From contig JACRAF010000004.1 in assembly GCA_016213505.1 (NCBI GenBank), positions 62,001-126,000 on the forward strand: a stretch of DNA of 64,000 nt, in the 5' to 3' direction. The position numbers and the translations under genes were made by a program. Of the stretch, positions 8,363 to 17,665 are shown piece after piece (the stretch's first letter is position 1; every line of letters starts with the position of its first letter). Source of the DNA: Devosia nanyangense. GTDB lineage: Bacteria; Pseudomonadota; Alphaproteobacteria; Rhizobiales; Devosiaceae. The notes beneath the pieces were generated by a model. It was given only the letters and a program-made list of their open reading frames with translations, did no database searches and was not told the DNA's origin.

Positions 8363-9517
8363 CTACAACAACCCGGCCTTGGCCAGGTCACGCATGAGGT
8401 GGCTCGCACCGTATGTCCAGGGCGGGCACTCGGTCGAGAGCCGCACGCGGTTCGACAGGCTGCCCAGCAGCGGCGTCGAGATGGTGACGATGTCGTTCGG
8501 CTTGTGGGTGAAGCCCTTGCCCGCCCCGCCGCGATCCTTGACCGGCGCGAACATGGTGCCGAGGTAGAGCACGAAGCCGTCGGGGTATTGATGATGGCGG
8601 CCGATCGCCGAGGCCACCAGAGACTCCGGCGTGCGCGAAATCTGGCTCATCGAGGAATGCCCCTCGAGCACGAAGCCGTCCTCGCCCGTGACGTTTAGCC
8701 CGATCTCCGCCCGGCTGATGTCGGCGAGCGCAAAACTCTTGTCGAACAACCGGATGAACGGCCCCAGCGAAGCCGAGGCATTGTTGTCCTTGGCCTTGCC
8801 GAGCAGCAGCGCCGAACGGCCCTCGACGTCGCGCAAATTGACGTCGTTGCCCAGCGTCGCGCCGACGATGCGCCCGTCGCTCGCCACCACCAGCGCCACT
8901 TCCGGCTCAGGATTGTTCCATTCGCTGATCGGCAGGATACCGACGTCGGCGCCGAACCCAACCGACGACATCGGCTGGCACTTGGTAAAAATCTCAGCGT
9001 CCGGCCCGATGCCGACCTCGAGATACTGGCTCCAGACGCCGCGCGAGATCAGCGTCTGCTTGACCTTCATCGCCGTCTCGGAGCCCGGGACCAGTTGGCT
9101 CAAATCGGTACCGATCAGTCCGAGGATATCCACCCGCAGCGCGTCGGCCCTGGCCTTGTCGCCGCGCGCCTGCTCCTCGATCACCCGCTCGAGCAGCGAC
9201 ACGACGAACGTCACGCCCGCCGCCTTCACCGCCTGCAGGTCGATCGGCGACAGCAGCGATGGCGCGCCCTCGGCCGTGTGGCCGGCCCAGCTGTTGGCGA
9301 GCACCGCGTCCACCGGACCGAGATCGATGCCGTCGACATGGGCCACGAAGTCGGCCGGATCGCCCAGCTCGCAGACATCGCGGACGGTCGCGCCGTTGTG
9401 CGAGGTGATGTCGAGCACGCGGCCGTCGCGTACCGTGACGACGCGCGGATAGGCGGAGCCCGGAACGCGGGACCGGCCCAGAAGAAGCCCGTCGGATGGC
9501 AAAGCCGTAGCTGACAT
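8363..9517 (-). CDS. Fumarylacetoacetate-hydrolase-family protein, probable 2-keto-3-deoxy-pentonate dehydratase
   Basis: A 384-residue FAH-superfamily enzyme. The metal-binding E-x-E pair is visible in WNNPEPEVALVV (E204/E206). Further conserved parts are LGNDVNLRDVEGRSALLLGKAKDNNAS and LYLGTMFAPVKDRGG. Length and sequence fit the long FAH-type dehydratases (XylX-like) that convert 2-keto-3-deoxy-xylonate or -arabinonate to alpha-ketoglutarate semialdehyde. The adjacent dehydrogenase would oxidise that product. The earlier pathway enzymes (sugar dehydrogenase, lactonase, aldonate dehydratase) are not in this window. Substrate stereochemistry is unknown. Confidence 0.82.
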   Translation of the reverse strand: MSATALPSDGLLLGRSRVPGSAYPRVVTVRDGRVLDITSHNGATVRDVCELGDPADFVAHVDGIDLGPVDAVLANSWAGHTAEGAPSLLSPIDLQAVKAAGVTFVVSLLERVIEEQARGDKARADALRVDILGLIGTDLSQLVPGSETAMKVKQTLISRGVWSQYLEVGIGPDAEIFTKCQPMSSVGFGADVGILPISEWNNPEPEVALVVASDGRIVGATLGNDVNLRDVEGRSALLLGKAKDNNASASLGPFIRLFDKSFALADISRAEIGLNVTGEDGFVLEGHSSMSQISRTPESLVASAIGRHHQYPDGFVLYLGTMFAPVKDRGGAGKGFTHKPNDIVTISTPLLGSLSNRVRLSTECPPWTYGASHLMRDLAKAGLL

Positions 9518-9693
9518 GTCAGTTCCTCTCGCGGCGGCTACCTAACCCGGCCGGGCACAGGCTGTCCAGCGAGCGGCGAGGTACGTGCGTCATACCTTAG
9601 CCGAAGTTTTTCCAAGGATCGGCAGGCCCGAGGCGTCATAATGACACCCGCATGAGCCGCCATATTCGGACGGCACCGACCAAGGAGACCCCG

Positions 9694-10416
9694 ATGCGAC
9701 TTCTGACCGCCCTCATCCCCCTCACCCTCGCAGCGGCCCTCAGCTCCCCCGCCTTTGCCGCCGGCTCCATGCAGATCACCGGTCACGGCGAGATCATGGC
9801 TGCACCCGACACCGCCTATGTCACCTCCGGCGTCACCTCGCAGGGCACCACCGCCCGCGAAGCGCTCGACGCCAACACCGCCGACATGAGTGCCGTGATC
9901 GCCGCCCTCAAGGCCGCCGGCATCGACTCGGCCGATATCCAGACCTCCGGCTTCTCGGTCAGCCCGAACTACGTCTATTCCGACGCCCGCGACGCCAACG
10001 GCTACCAGCTGCCGCCCAAGATCGTCGGCTACACTGTGAGCAACGGCGTCACCGTCCACGTCCGCGACCTCGCCTCGCTCGGGGCCGTGCTCGATCAGGC
10101 GGTCACCGTCGGCGCCAACACCATTTCCGGCATCACCTTTGCCGTGGAAGATCCCGCCGGACTCTATAACGAAGCGCGCAAGGCCGCCTTCGCCGACGCC
10201 AAGGGCAAGGCCGACCTCTATGCCGAAGCCGCCGGGGTCGAGCTCGGCGCACTGGCGCTGATCAGCGAGCAGCTGGGCGGTGGCCAGCCGCAGCCCTACA
10301 TGTTCAAGGCCGAAGTCGCGATGGCCGATCGCTCCGCGCCGGTGCCGATCGAGGCCGGGCAGCTGACCTTCACCATCGACGTCAACGTCAACTGGGACCT
10401 CGAGCCGGGCCGCTGA
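9694..10416 (+). CDS. SIMPL-domain (DUF541) exported protein
   Basis: A 240-residue protein. Start ATG at 9694 follows AAGGAG at 9682-9687. Residues 1-22 are a Sec signal (LLTALIPLTLAAALSSPAFA). The mature part is a single SIMPL domain: ITGHGEIMAAPDTAYVTSGV, ADIQTSGFSVSPNYVY, KIVGYTVSNGVTVHVRDL, LDQAVTVGANTISGITFAV, and the helix EARKAAFADAKGKADLYA. SIMPL proteins (BP26/Omp28-like) are periplasmic or outer-membrane and oligomerise, but their role is poorly defined. The gene is convergent with the TauE/SafE gene, with only 3 bases between their stops. Confidence 0.92.
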   Translation: MRLLTALIPLTLAAALSSPAFAAGSMQITGHGEIMAAPDTAYVTSGVTSQGTTAREALDANTADMSAVIAALKAAGIDSADIQTSGFSVSPNYVYSDARDANGYQLPPKIVGYTVSNGVTVHVRDLASLGAVLDQAVTVGANTISGITFAVEDPAGLYNEARKAAFADAKGKADLYAEAAGVELGALALISEQLGGGQPQPYMFKAEVAMADRSAPVPIEAGQLTFTIDVNVNWDLEPGR

Positions 10417-10419
10417 ACC

Positions 10420-11244
10420 TCAGCCGGTCGCGGCCTTCCACATCATGTTGAGCCCGACCAGCACGAGGAACACCGCGAACACATACTTGAGCGTCTTCTG
10501 CTCGAGCCGATGCGCCAGCGCCGCGCCCACGGGCGCGGTCAGGGCCGCAAAGCCGCCGACCAGCACGAAGGCGACGAGGTTGACATAGCCGAGGCTGAGC
10601 GGCGGCAACCCCGGCTCGCCCCAGCCCGAGACGATGAAGCCGACGGTGCCGCCAAGGGCGATGAACACCCCGATGGCGGCGCCGGTGCCGACCGCCTTGT
10701 GCACGGTCTCGCCGAACGCAACCATCGTCGGCACGCTGAGCGAGCCGCCGCCCACCCCCATCAGCGCCGAGATGTAGCCGACGATCGACGCCGCAGCCCT
10801 GTGGGTCATCGGCGAGCCCCGCAGATGCCCCATCATCCGCTGCTGGAACGGCGTCACGATATTGAGCGCGATGAACAGCGCCATCACCCCGTAGACGATC
10901 CTGAGCACATTGCCCGAGAACCAGCCGGCCATCAGGCCACCCACCAGCGTGCCCGTGAGCACGAACGGCGCCCAGAGCTTGAGGATTCCTACGTCGACCG
11001 CACCGCGCTTGTAGTGGGAGCGGGCGCTCATCGAGCCGGTCGGGATGATGATCGCCAGCGACGAGGCGACCGCCGCATGTTGCGCGACGTTGCCGCCGAA
11101 ACCCAGCGCTTCGAATGCCAATGCCAGCGCCGGCACGATGATGGCGCCGCCGCCGATGCCCAACAGCCCGGCGAACACGCCGGACACCAGGCCGGTGACG
11201 CTGAGGCCGAGGATGAGCGGCCAGTAGGCGAGGATTTGGTTCAT
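10420..11244 (-). CDS. TauE/SafE-family sulfite/anion exporter
   Basis: A roughly 274-residue inner-membrane protein with about eight hydrophobic segments. It has the two family half-motifs, FAGLLGIGGGAIIVPALALAF near the N-terminus and ALMGVGGGSLSVPTMVAF in the second half, showing the internal duplication typical of the family. ATG at 11244 was chosen because the upstream in-frame extension would overlap the next gene and is not hydrophobic. Members export sulfite, sulfoacetate or other anions. The substrate here is unknown. Confidence 0.9.
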   Translation of the reverse strand: MNQILAYWPLILGLSVTGLVSGVFAGLLGIGGGAIIVPALALAFEALGFGGNVAQHAAVASSLAIIIPTGSMSARSHYKRGAVDVGILKLWAPFVLTGTLVGGLMAGWFSGNVLRIVYGVMALFIALNIVTPFQQRMMGHLRGSPMTHRAAASIVGYISALMGVGGGSLSVPTMVAFGETVHKAVGTGAAIGVFIALGGTVGFIVSGWGEPGLPPLSLGYVNLVAFVLVGGFAALTAPVGAALAHRLEQKTLKYVFAVFLVLVGLNMMWKAATG

Positions 11245-11266
11245 CTGGATGTACCCGTCTTCCGGA

Positions 11267-12454
11267 CTACGCCACCCAGCGGCCGGTCGCGTGGAGGACA
11301 AAAAGCAGGACTTGCAGCGCGAACATCACAACCGCCAGCCGTTCCGCGTGCTTCAGGAGAGCCCCACCGGCCATGAAAAGGGGAAAAACCGCGAGCAGGA
11401 AGCGGGTGTACGACATGAGACTCCCGGCAAGAGCCGGCACCAGCAGGGTCAGGAGCGCAAAGACAAAGAGGGCCTTCTCCTGCGTCCTGTAAACCCAGAA
11501 CAACAGCGGCAGGCACAGCGCAAAAGCCACGCGATCGATGATGCTGTTGGTGTAGCCATGAAGGATCAAGCCGACGTCGACGAAGTTCCGCACGAACCAG
11601 CGGTCGAGCGCGAAAACGTTGGCTATGGAGTTGCCGGCGACAAAGAGCCCCTGCGCGTCGATGCCGGCAAAGAAGCTTCCGAGTGCAATCCGGCAAAACA
11701 CAAGATACGCGCCTATTCCCAGAGCCGTGGCCATCGCGGGCGGCAGGAAGGTTCGCAGGGCGTAGCGCAGACCCGCCTTAGGCCCCGGCTTCGCCATAGC
11801 CGCCTGCACGAACATCACCGCCAGAGGCAGAACGAAAAGCAGAGCCTGGGCGCGCACCAGCGGCAGCAGAAAACAGAAGACGCTTGCCCTCGCCACCTCG
11901 CCTTTGAAGAGATGGTAGAACGCCGCAACAGAGAACAGCAGGAACAGTGACTCGGTGTAGGCCGCGGAAAGGTAGAACGCCGTGGGAAACGCAAGGAGCA
12001 GAAGCGTTCCCTTGAATGCCTGCTCCTTCGACATGAACAACGTGCCGAGCCTGTACATGTAGATCGGAACGGCCAGCGAAGCGAGGTTGGCGATAACCAG
12101 CGCCGCGATCAGCTCGTGCCCCAGGAACAGCGGGGTACAGAGCCAGATCAGAAATGGATAGAGCGGGTAGAACGCGTTGCTCATCGGGTTCGTGCCGTAC
12201 CCCTGCTGCGACAACAGGAGATAGTGCTGCGTGTCCCAGGTGTTGAGCGTTTCGAAGATCGCCGGCAGATCCCGCAACGGCCAGACCAGATTGACGTCGT
12301 AGAGGTATCTGTCGAAAGGCAGGAGTTGATTGGCTAGAAGTGCTGTTCCAAACAGCCCGATCTTGATGGCGACGAAGAGCCACAATATCTGTCCCGGGCG
12401 GGAATCCCGCTCCGGCGCACTGATCGAGCTCCCCGCCACCTCGCTTCCGGTCAT
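11267..12454 (-). CDS. Multi-pass membrane mannosyltransferase-like protein (PIG-V/GT-C fold)
   Basis: A roughly 395-residue integral membrane protein with about 10 hydrophobic segments. The region TWDTQHYLLLSQQGYG, followed by NAFYPLYPFLIW and AAYTESLFLLFSVAAFY, matches the PIG-V-type mannosyltransferase pattern (WDgxwYl...afyPlyp...ytEslf). Such GT-C enzymes move a sugar from a lipid-phosphate donor on the outer face of the inner membrane. Start is uncertain: ATG at 12454 gives a short cytoplasmic tail, while longer starts reach 12604. Base composition is slightly lower in G+C than its neighbours. The acceptor is unknown. Confidence 0.75.
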   Translation of the reverse strand: MTGSEVAGSSISAPERDSRPGQILWLFVAIKIGLFGTALLANQLLPFDRYLYDVNLVWPLRDLPAIFETLNTWDTQHYLLLSQQGYGTNPMSNAFYPLYPFLIWLCTPLFLGHELIAALVIANLASLAVPIYMYRLGTLFMSKEQAFKGTLLLLAFPTAFYLSAAYTESLFLLFSVAAFYHLFKGEVARASVFCFLLPLVRAQALLFVLPLAVMFVQAAMAKPGPKAGLRYALRTFLPPAMATALGIGAYLVFCRIALGSFFAGIDAQGLFVAGNSIANVFALDRWFVRNFVDVGLILHGYTNSIIDRVAFALCLPLLFWVYRTQEKALFVFALLTLLVPALAGSLMSYTRFLLAVFPLFMAGGALLKHAERLAVVMFALQVLLFVLHATGRWVA

Positions 12455-12738
12455 CCTGAGCCCCCCGCCTGATCGTAGACTGCACAGACGGACGGCCGAA
12501 TCCATGGGCCGGCGTGGATTCGCCACCACTGATTGCGCACGCCGACCCGCCGACCTCGGCTGAACGCGGGTGCGGCACCTGCATGGCGGTGCTTCAGCCA
12601 ACATGGAACCCGGCGCTCCCCTGCCACGTTCAGTGTCCCAAGCGGGGACTGTCGACTGATGAAGGTCTTCCGGATGTTCACATTCGGTTCAGCAGGACAG
12701 CGTCACTTCCTCAACCAACAATCCAAAAGGAACACATC

Positions 12739-14691
12739 ATGCGCTTCCGAAACTGGCTGCTGACCGGCACCAGCCTCACCTTCCTGGCTCTCGCGCCGCT
12801 TGGCGTGGCAAATGCCCAGGATGCCGCCGATCCCGCCCTCGTCGCCGCCTACCAGACGTTCCAGGCCGACCAGAGCGAGGCCAACAAGCAGGCCCTGACC
12901 GAAGCCTGCATCACCGCCGGCTTCGCCAACCTCGACGAATGCATCGTGGCCCTGAGCGCCGTGGCGCCTGTCGACCAGCCGTCGAGCTCCGAAGAAGCAG
13001 CTCCGCCGGCCAGTTCCGAAGAGCCTGCCCCGCCCGAGGTCCCCTCGAGTGAGGAGGTCGCTCCTCCAGCCGAATCGTCCGTCGAGGCACCGCCGGCCGA
13101 AGCGTCTTCCAGCGAAGCGGCGCCCGTAGCGCCGTCCTCGGAGGAAGCAGCTCCGGCTCCCTCGTCCGAAGAAGCAGTGCCTCCGTCCTCGGAGGAAGCA
13201 GCTCCGCCCGCCTCCAGCGAGGAGCCCGCCGTTGATGCCAACGCCGACGTGCTCGCTCAACTCACCGCCGCCGTGAACCTCTACAACGAGGGGGTCGCCG
13301 ACCTCGACGCCGGCGATGCCAACGGCCAGGTCAAGATCGACCAGGCCCAGGGTCAGATCGACACGATCTGCACCGGCGCCGGCTTTGCCGACACCGCGTC
13401 CTGCCTGGCCCAGTTCGGCCTTGCGCTGAACCCGCTGCCGCCGGCCGCGTCGTCCGAACAGCCCGTCGCGTCCGAGGAGCCCAGCGAGCAGCCGATCAGC
13501 GAGCTGCCCAATGCCGATGAGCCGGTCGACGAGAACGCCGTCGAAGTCCTGCCGCCCGAGATCGCGCCGGAAGAGGCCGCGCCGATCCTCGACAGCGCCA
13601 AGGACGAGGAGAATGCCGTCTCCGAGGAGCCGTCCGATCAGGTCAGCGAGGAGCCCGCCCCCCCCGAGGACGCGGTCCCGCCGCCGGCCGACGACCAGGG
13701 CGCGCAGCAGGACATCCAGCCGCCACCGCCCGAAGATCAGTCCGCGCTGACCGAAGAGGGCCAGGCGAAAGGCGAATTCGACCTCGAGTTCGCCGCACCG
13801 CTTGCGCCTGAGACGGCCGATGTCGAAATCATCGAGACGCCGAGCGCGACGAACCCGACCTTCATCTTCAAGATCGGCATCTACATCTACATCAGCAACG
13901 TGCGGCAGGAGCGCGACCGCTACTACGATCCGGATGCCGACGAGATCTACTACGAGGACCTGAGCAATGGCCGGGTCCGAGAGACCATCATCCGCCCCAA
14001 CGGCGTCAAGATCGTCACCATCTACAACCGCTACGGCGAGGTGCTCAAACGCACCAAGATCTACCCGGACAATCGCGAGTTCTACCTTGCGACCTACCAA
14101 CCGGCCGACGATAGCGACGGGTTCTGGCTCGATCCCGGCGACGAGCTGCCGCCCTTGCGGTTGACCATCTCCGCCGGCGACTACATCCTCGACGCCGACG
14201 TTGCGGATGAGGACGAGGTCGAGTTCTTCCTCGACCAGCCGCCGGTCGAGAAGGTGCGCCGCATCTACTCGATCGACGAGGTCAAGCGCTCGGCCCGTAT
14301 TCGCGACACCGTGCGCCGTCTCGAAGTCGGCGGTCTCACCTTCGACACCGGTAAGGCGACCATCTCGCGCGACCAGGTCGGTGCACTCAGCAAGGTCGCC
14401 AAGGCGATGCTGGCGCTGCTCGACCGGAACCCCGGCGAGGTGTTCCTCGTCGAAGGCCACACCGATGCCGTAGGCAAGGATGTGCCGAACCTCGTGCTTT
14501 CGGATGAGCGCGCGGCGACCGTCGCCCGCATTCTCACCGATTTCTACGAAGTTCCGCCGGAAAACCTGGTCACCCAGGGCTATGGCGAGCGCTACCTCAA
14601 GGTGAAGACCGAGGAAGCCGAACGGCTCAACCGTCGCGTGACCATCAAGCGCATCACGCCGCTGGTCAGCTATACCGCCGACAACGGCTGA
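12739..14691 (+). CDS. Large OmpA-family outer-membrane/peptidoglycan-binding protein with Ser-Glu-Pro-rich repeats
   Basis: A 650-residue exported protein. ATG at 12739 follows AAAGGAA (12725-12731), and residues 1-26 are a Sec signal. Residues 28-72 and about 169-230 carry a related Cys-pair motif, ACITAGFANLDEC and ICTGAGFADTASC, suggesting a duplicated small domain. Between them (about 82-165) is a low-complexity stretch built on SSEEAAPP units. A second acidic Pro-rich linker follows. A middle domain (about 385-520) is Tyr-rich (RQERDRYYDPDADEIYYEDL). The C-terminal OmpA domain holds LTFDTGKATISRDQ, FLVEGHTDAVGKD and the peptidoglycan-binding helix PNLVLSDERAATV. It probably links the outer membrane to the wall. 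Confidence 0.9.
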   Translation: MRFRNWLLTGTSLTFLALAPLGVANAQDAADPALVAAYQTFQADQSEANKQALTEACITAGFANLDECIVALSAVAPVDQPSSSEEAAPPASSEEPAPPEVPSSEEVAPPAESSVEAPPAEASSSEAAPVAPSSEEAAPAPSSEEAVPPSSEEAAPPASSEEPAVDANADVLAQLTAAVNLYNEGVADLDAGDANGQVKIDQAQGQIDTICTGAGFADTASCLAQFGLALNPLPPAASSEQPVASEEPSEQPISELPNADEPVDENAVEVLPPEIAPEEAAPILDSAKDEENAVSEEPSDQVSEEPAPPEDAVPPPADDQGAQQDIQPPPPEDQSALTEEGQAKGEFDLEFAAPLAPETADVEIIETPSATNPTFIFKIGIYIYISNVRQERDRYYDPDADEIYYEDLSNGRVRETIIRPNGVKIVTIYNRYGEVLKRTKIYPDNREFYLATYQPADDSDGFWLDPGDELPPLRLTISAGDYILDADVADEDEVEFFLDQPPVEKVRRIYSIDEVKRSARIRDTVRRLEVGGLTFDTGKATISRDQVGALSKVAKAMLALLDRNPGEVFLVEGHTDAVGKDVPNLVLSDERAATVARILTDFYEVPPENLVTQGYGERYLKVKTEEAERLNRRVTIKRITPLVSYTADNG

Positions 14692-14714
14692 GCTGTACCG
14701 CCATCAGACGCCAA

Positions 14715-14739
14715 GGGCCGGGATCATCCCGGCCCTTTT
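14715..14739 (+). terminator. Rho-independent terminator of the OmpA gene
   Basis: GGGCCGGG (14715-14722) pairs with CCCGGCCC (14728-14735) around ATCAT and is followed by TTTT on the + strand, 24 bases after the OmpA stop. The stop codon and last residues of the convergent ArsR gene lie inside this hairpin, so terminator and coding end share DNA. Confidence 0.88.
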
Positions 14740-15053
14740 CCTTGCGTGTCCGGTCTGGCGGACAGCGCTTCGAGCTTCACCGCGTCGAACTGTCTCAGCC
14801 AGCGCATGGCGATGGCGTGGATCGGCACCGGATTGAGGTAGTGCCGCTTCTCACGGCCGCGCCGCTCGGTGAGGATGAGGTTCGCCTGCTCGAGCGCCAG
14901 CAGGTGCTTGGTCACCGCCTGCCGACTAATCGGCAGCCCGTCGCAGAGCCGCGTCAGCGTCTGGCCATTGACCCGCTTGAGCCGTTCCAGCAGCACGCGG
15001 CGATACTCGTCGGCCAGCGCGGCAAATACCGCGTCCCGCTCCGCAACACTCAT
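14724..15053 (-). CDS. ArsR-family winged-helix regulator
   Basis: A 109-residue DNA-binding protein. The winged helix-turn-helix is clear: VFAALADEYRRVLLERLKRVNG, then LCDGLPISRQAVTKHLLALEQANLI as the recognition region and the wing TERRGREKRHYLNPVPI. No metal-binding Cys pair is present, so it is not a metal sensor of the classic ArsR/SmtB type. It resembles the subgroup often encoded beside SRPBCC/AHSA1-domain genes, but no such gene is adjacent. It may be transcribed with nothing else. The target is unknown. Confidence 0.88.
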   Translation of the reverse strand: MSVAERDAVFAALADEYRRVLLERLKRVNGQTLTRLCDGLPISRQAVTKHLLALEQANLILTERRGREKRHYLNPVPIHAIAMRWLRQFDAVKLEALSARPDTQGKGPG

Positions 15054-15141
15054 TCAACGCCCCAACTCCCCTGCAACGGAGCGTGGTCAGCAAAAGTGGT
15101 GAGACTTTTGCGGTTCGACCGCGCGACCGCTGAAGCCAATC

Positions 15142-16065
15142 TCAATCGCCGAATTGCGAGCGAATGAAGGCAGCGACGTCGTTCAGCGCCACGACGGCCT
15201 CCGGCACCTCCGGCGCAGCGTGATGGTGGACGTGCCACATCCCGTCGTAGATCTTGAAGGTCACGGCGACGCCCGCCGCCCGCGCGCGTTCGGCAAAAAT
15301 ACGGCTGTCGTCGAGCATCGTCTCGTCGGCCCCGGCATGGATCAGGAGCGGCGGCAGTCCGCTCGGATCGGCAAACAGCGGCGACGCCATCGGATCGGCC
15401 GGATCGCGCTTGCCGGCGTACCAGAGGCCCGCCTCGCGCAGCCCCTCGCGGGTGATGATCGGATCGCGCTTGCGAAGCTTCTCGTAGGATCCGCTCGACG
15501 CCGTGAGATCGGTCCAGGGCGACAGCAGCACCGCCGCCTTCGGCATCTTCGCCCCGGCCTCGCGCAGAGCGAGCAGCATCGACAACGCCAGCCCGCCCCC
15601 GGCGGAATCGCCCCCGACGATGATGTTGTCCTCGGTGAACCCCTCGCTCAGCAGGTAACCGTACGCCTTGAGCGCATCCTTCACCGCGGCCGGAAACGGA
15701 TGCTCCGGCGCCAGCCGGTAGTCCGGCGTCAGCACCGGCGCATAGGCCGCCCGGCTCAGCAGCGCCGCCAGTTTGCGGTGGGTCCTGGGCGAGCCGGCAT
15801 CGTAGCCGCCCCCGTGCAGCAGCAGGAACGCCCGGTTCTTGCCGACATGCGGCATTTCCATCCACTCGGACTTGACGCCGCCGGCATCGGCGCCGGAAAA
15901 GCGCGCGCCCTTGGGCAGCACGTAGAGCCGCGCCTCGGCCTCCCATTCACGCCGGGCGACGTCGAGCGGCCTGCCGCCGGGAAAGCGCTTGGCCTCCTCG
16001 CGCTTCTTGGCGAACATCTTCGCGATTTCCGCCCGCGCCTCCGGACTGACCATGCCGACCCCCAT
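15142..16065 (-). CDS. Alpha/beta hydrolase (hormone-sensitive-lipase-type esterase)
   Basis: A 307-residue carboxylesterase of the HSL/family IV group. The oxyanion-hole motif is LLLHGGGYDAGS, and the nucleophile elbow is VGGDSAGGGLAL with the catalytic Ser. The acid is likely in IHAGADETMLDD, and the His in DGMWHVHHHAAPE. PDYRLAPEHPFPAAVKDAL is also family-typical. No signal peptide is present, so it acts in the cytoplasm. Substrates of this group are short-chain acyl esters, and the natural substrate is unknown. It is followed by the ArsR gene in the same direction, 88 bases away. Confidence 0.93.
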   Translation of the reverse strand: MGVGMVSPEARAEIAKMFAKKREEAKRFPGGRPLDVARREWEAEARLYVLPKGARFSGADAGGVKSEWMEMPHVGKNRAFLLLHGGGYDAGSPRTHRKLAALLSRAAYAPVLTPDYRLAPEHPFPAAVKDALKAYGYLLSEGFTEDNIIVGGDSAGGGLALSMLLALREAGAKMPKAAVLLSPWTDLTASSGSYEKLRKRDPIITREGLREAGLWYAGKRDPADPMASPLFADPSGLPPLLIHAGADETMLDDSRIFAERARAAGVAVTFKIYDGMWHVHHHAAPEVPEAVVALNDVAAFIRSQFGD

Positions 16066-16198
16066 GCCGCGGCAGGCATACTATCCGGCGGCGGCCGGTC
16101 CGCACCGGGGGAGTTGCGGTCGCGCGGCGCTCCCCGCGCACTTGACAAGCCCCGGCCGAAACCCGCCTGTTCGGCGCGATTTCGTCGGAGGGCCACCC

Positions 16199-17665
16199 AT
16201 GGAGGAAACGAGCGGTTCGCCGCGCCTTCCCGTTTGGGCCGCGCCGCTCGGCTGCGCCGTCATCGTCCTCCTCGTCACCCTGCCGCGCATCGTTTTCGCC
16301 GCCCGCTTCGGACTGATCGGTGACGAGGCCTACTACGCCATCTGGTCGTTTCATCCCGGGTTCGGCTACTACGACCATTCACCGGCCGTCGCCTGGGTCA
16401 TCTGGCTCGGCCGCGCCATCCTCGGTGAGGGCGAGTTCGCCGTCCGCAGCCTGTTCCTTGCCTCGACCTTCATCGTCTGCGCCGCGCTCTACCGTATGGG
16501 CGAATTGCTGTTCGCCGACCGCCGGATCGGGGCCGCTTCCGCCATTGCCTATGCCGTGACGCCGGGCGTCGTCATCACCTTCTCCGTCGCCACTCCGGAC
16601 GGACCGTCCACCCTGTTCTGGACGCTGACGCTCTGGGCCGTCGCCGAATTCAGCCGCAGCCGCAACGCCAATTGGTGGCTCGCGGCGGGCGCCTTCGCGG
16701 GGCTCGGACTGCTGTCGAAATACACCGTCGTCTTCCTCGGCGCCGGCCTGCTGCTCTACCTCGTCAGCGGCCGCGAGCGCATCGCTTGGTTGAAGCTCTG
16801 GCAGGTCTGGGCTGGCGGCGCACTCGCCATCGCCCTGTTCTCGCCGGTGGTCTGGATCAACGCGCAGCGCGATTGGAACTCGTTCCGCTACCAGCTCGGC
16901 CGCTCGACGCTGGAAGAGCGCCACTTCGCCGGCTTCTATGAGTTCACCCGGTTCCTCGTCGAGGAATCGATCCAGCTGCTGCCGACGCTATTCGTCTTCG
17001 TCGTCATCGGCATCGTGCTGTTCTTCGCCCGCCGCGCCAACCGTTTGGCCTTGCCGCTCTGGACCTCGGCGCCGATGGTCGGCTATTTCCTCGTCCACGC
17101 GCTCTTCGGCCGCGTGAACCCCAACTGGACCGCGCCGTTGTTCCCGGCACTGGCGCTGATCGGCGCCTGGGCGGTGATCGTCGCGCGGCCACGGCGGCGC
17201 CGGCACCGTTTGCCGCTCGACATCCTCAAATACCTCCACGTGCCGCTCGGCGTCGCGGTCATCGCCACCGCGCTCTATGCCGTCGAGTTCCGCGCCCTGC
17301 CCATCCTCGGGCGGGTGCCGGTGCTTGGCTATGTCTATGGTTGGGATGACTTACAGCGGAAGGTGTCGGCCCTCGCGGCAGCCAATGGCGCGCAGTGGGT
17401 CGACGCCGACGACTATTCGCTGAACGGCTGGCTCGGCTATTATGGCCGCATGGCCCACGACCCGCTTCCCGTGTTCCAGACCAGCCAGCCCTTCCGCTAC
17501 GCCTATATGCCGCCTATGGACGAAACGCTCCGGCGCGCACCGCATCTCATCGTCCGGCAAGGGGGCGACGACACCCCGCCCAAGGGAACCACGTCGCTGG
17601 GCATCGTGACGCGCGACTATGCGGGCGAACATCTCGCCCGCTACCGGATCTTCCTCGCATCATGA
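16199..17665 (+). CDS. GT39/ArnT-like membrane glycosyltransferase, copy 1 of 3
   Basis: A 488-residue GT-C-fold integral membrane enzyme. ATG at 16199 follows GGAGGG with 7-base spacing. The acidic catalytic motif after the first membrane helix is visible as GLIGDEAYYAIWS, followed by YYDHSPAVAWVIWL. About 11 hydrophobic helices and a soluble C-terminal domain of about 130 residues complete the ArnT/PMT-like plan. Such enzymes use polyprenyl-phosphate sugars to modify lipid A, glycans or proteins in the periplasm. Its stop overlaps the next start by 4 bases (ATGA at 17662-17665). Confidence 0.9.
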   Translation: MEETSGSPRLPVWAAPLGCAVIVLLVTLPRIVFAARFGLIGDEAYYAIWSFHPGFGYYDHSPAVAWVIWLGRAILGEGEFAVRSLFLASTFIVCAALYRMGELLFADRRIGAASAIAYAVTPGVVITFSVATPDGPSTLFWTLTLWAVAEFSRSRNANWWLAAGAFAGLGLLSKYTVVFLGAGLLLYLVSGRERIAWLKLWQVWAGGALAIALFSPVVWINAQRDWNSFRYQLGRSTLEERHFAGFYEFTRFLVEESIQLLPTLFVFVVIGIVLFFARRANRLALPLWTSAPMVGYFLVHALFGRVNPNWTAPLFPALALIGAWAVIVARPRRRRHRLPLDILKYLHVPLGVAVIATALYAVEFRALPILGRVPVLGYVYGWDDLQRKVSALAAANGAQWVDADDYSLNGWLGYYGRMAHDPLPVFQTSQPFRYAYMPPMDETLRRAPHLIVRQGGDDTPPKGTTSLGIVTRDYAGEHLARYRIFLAS

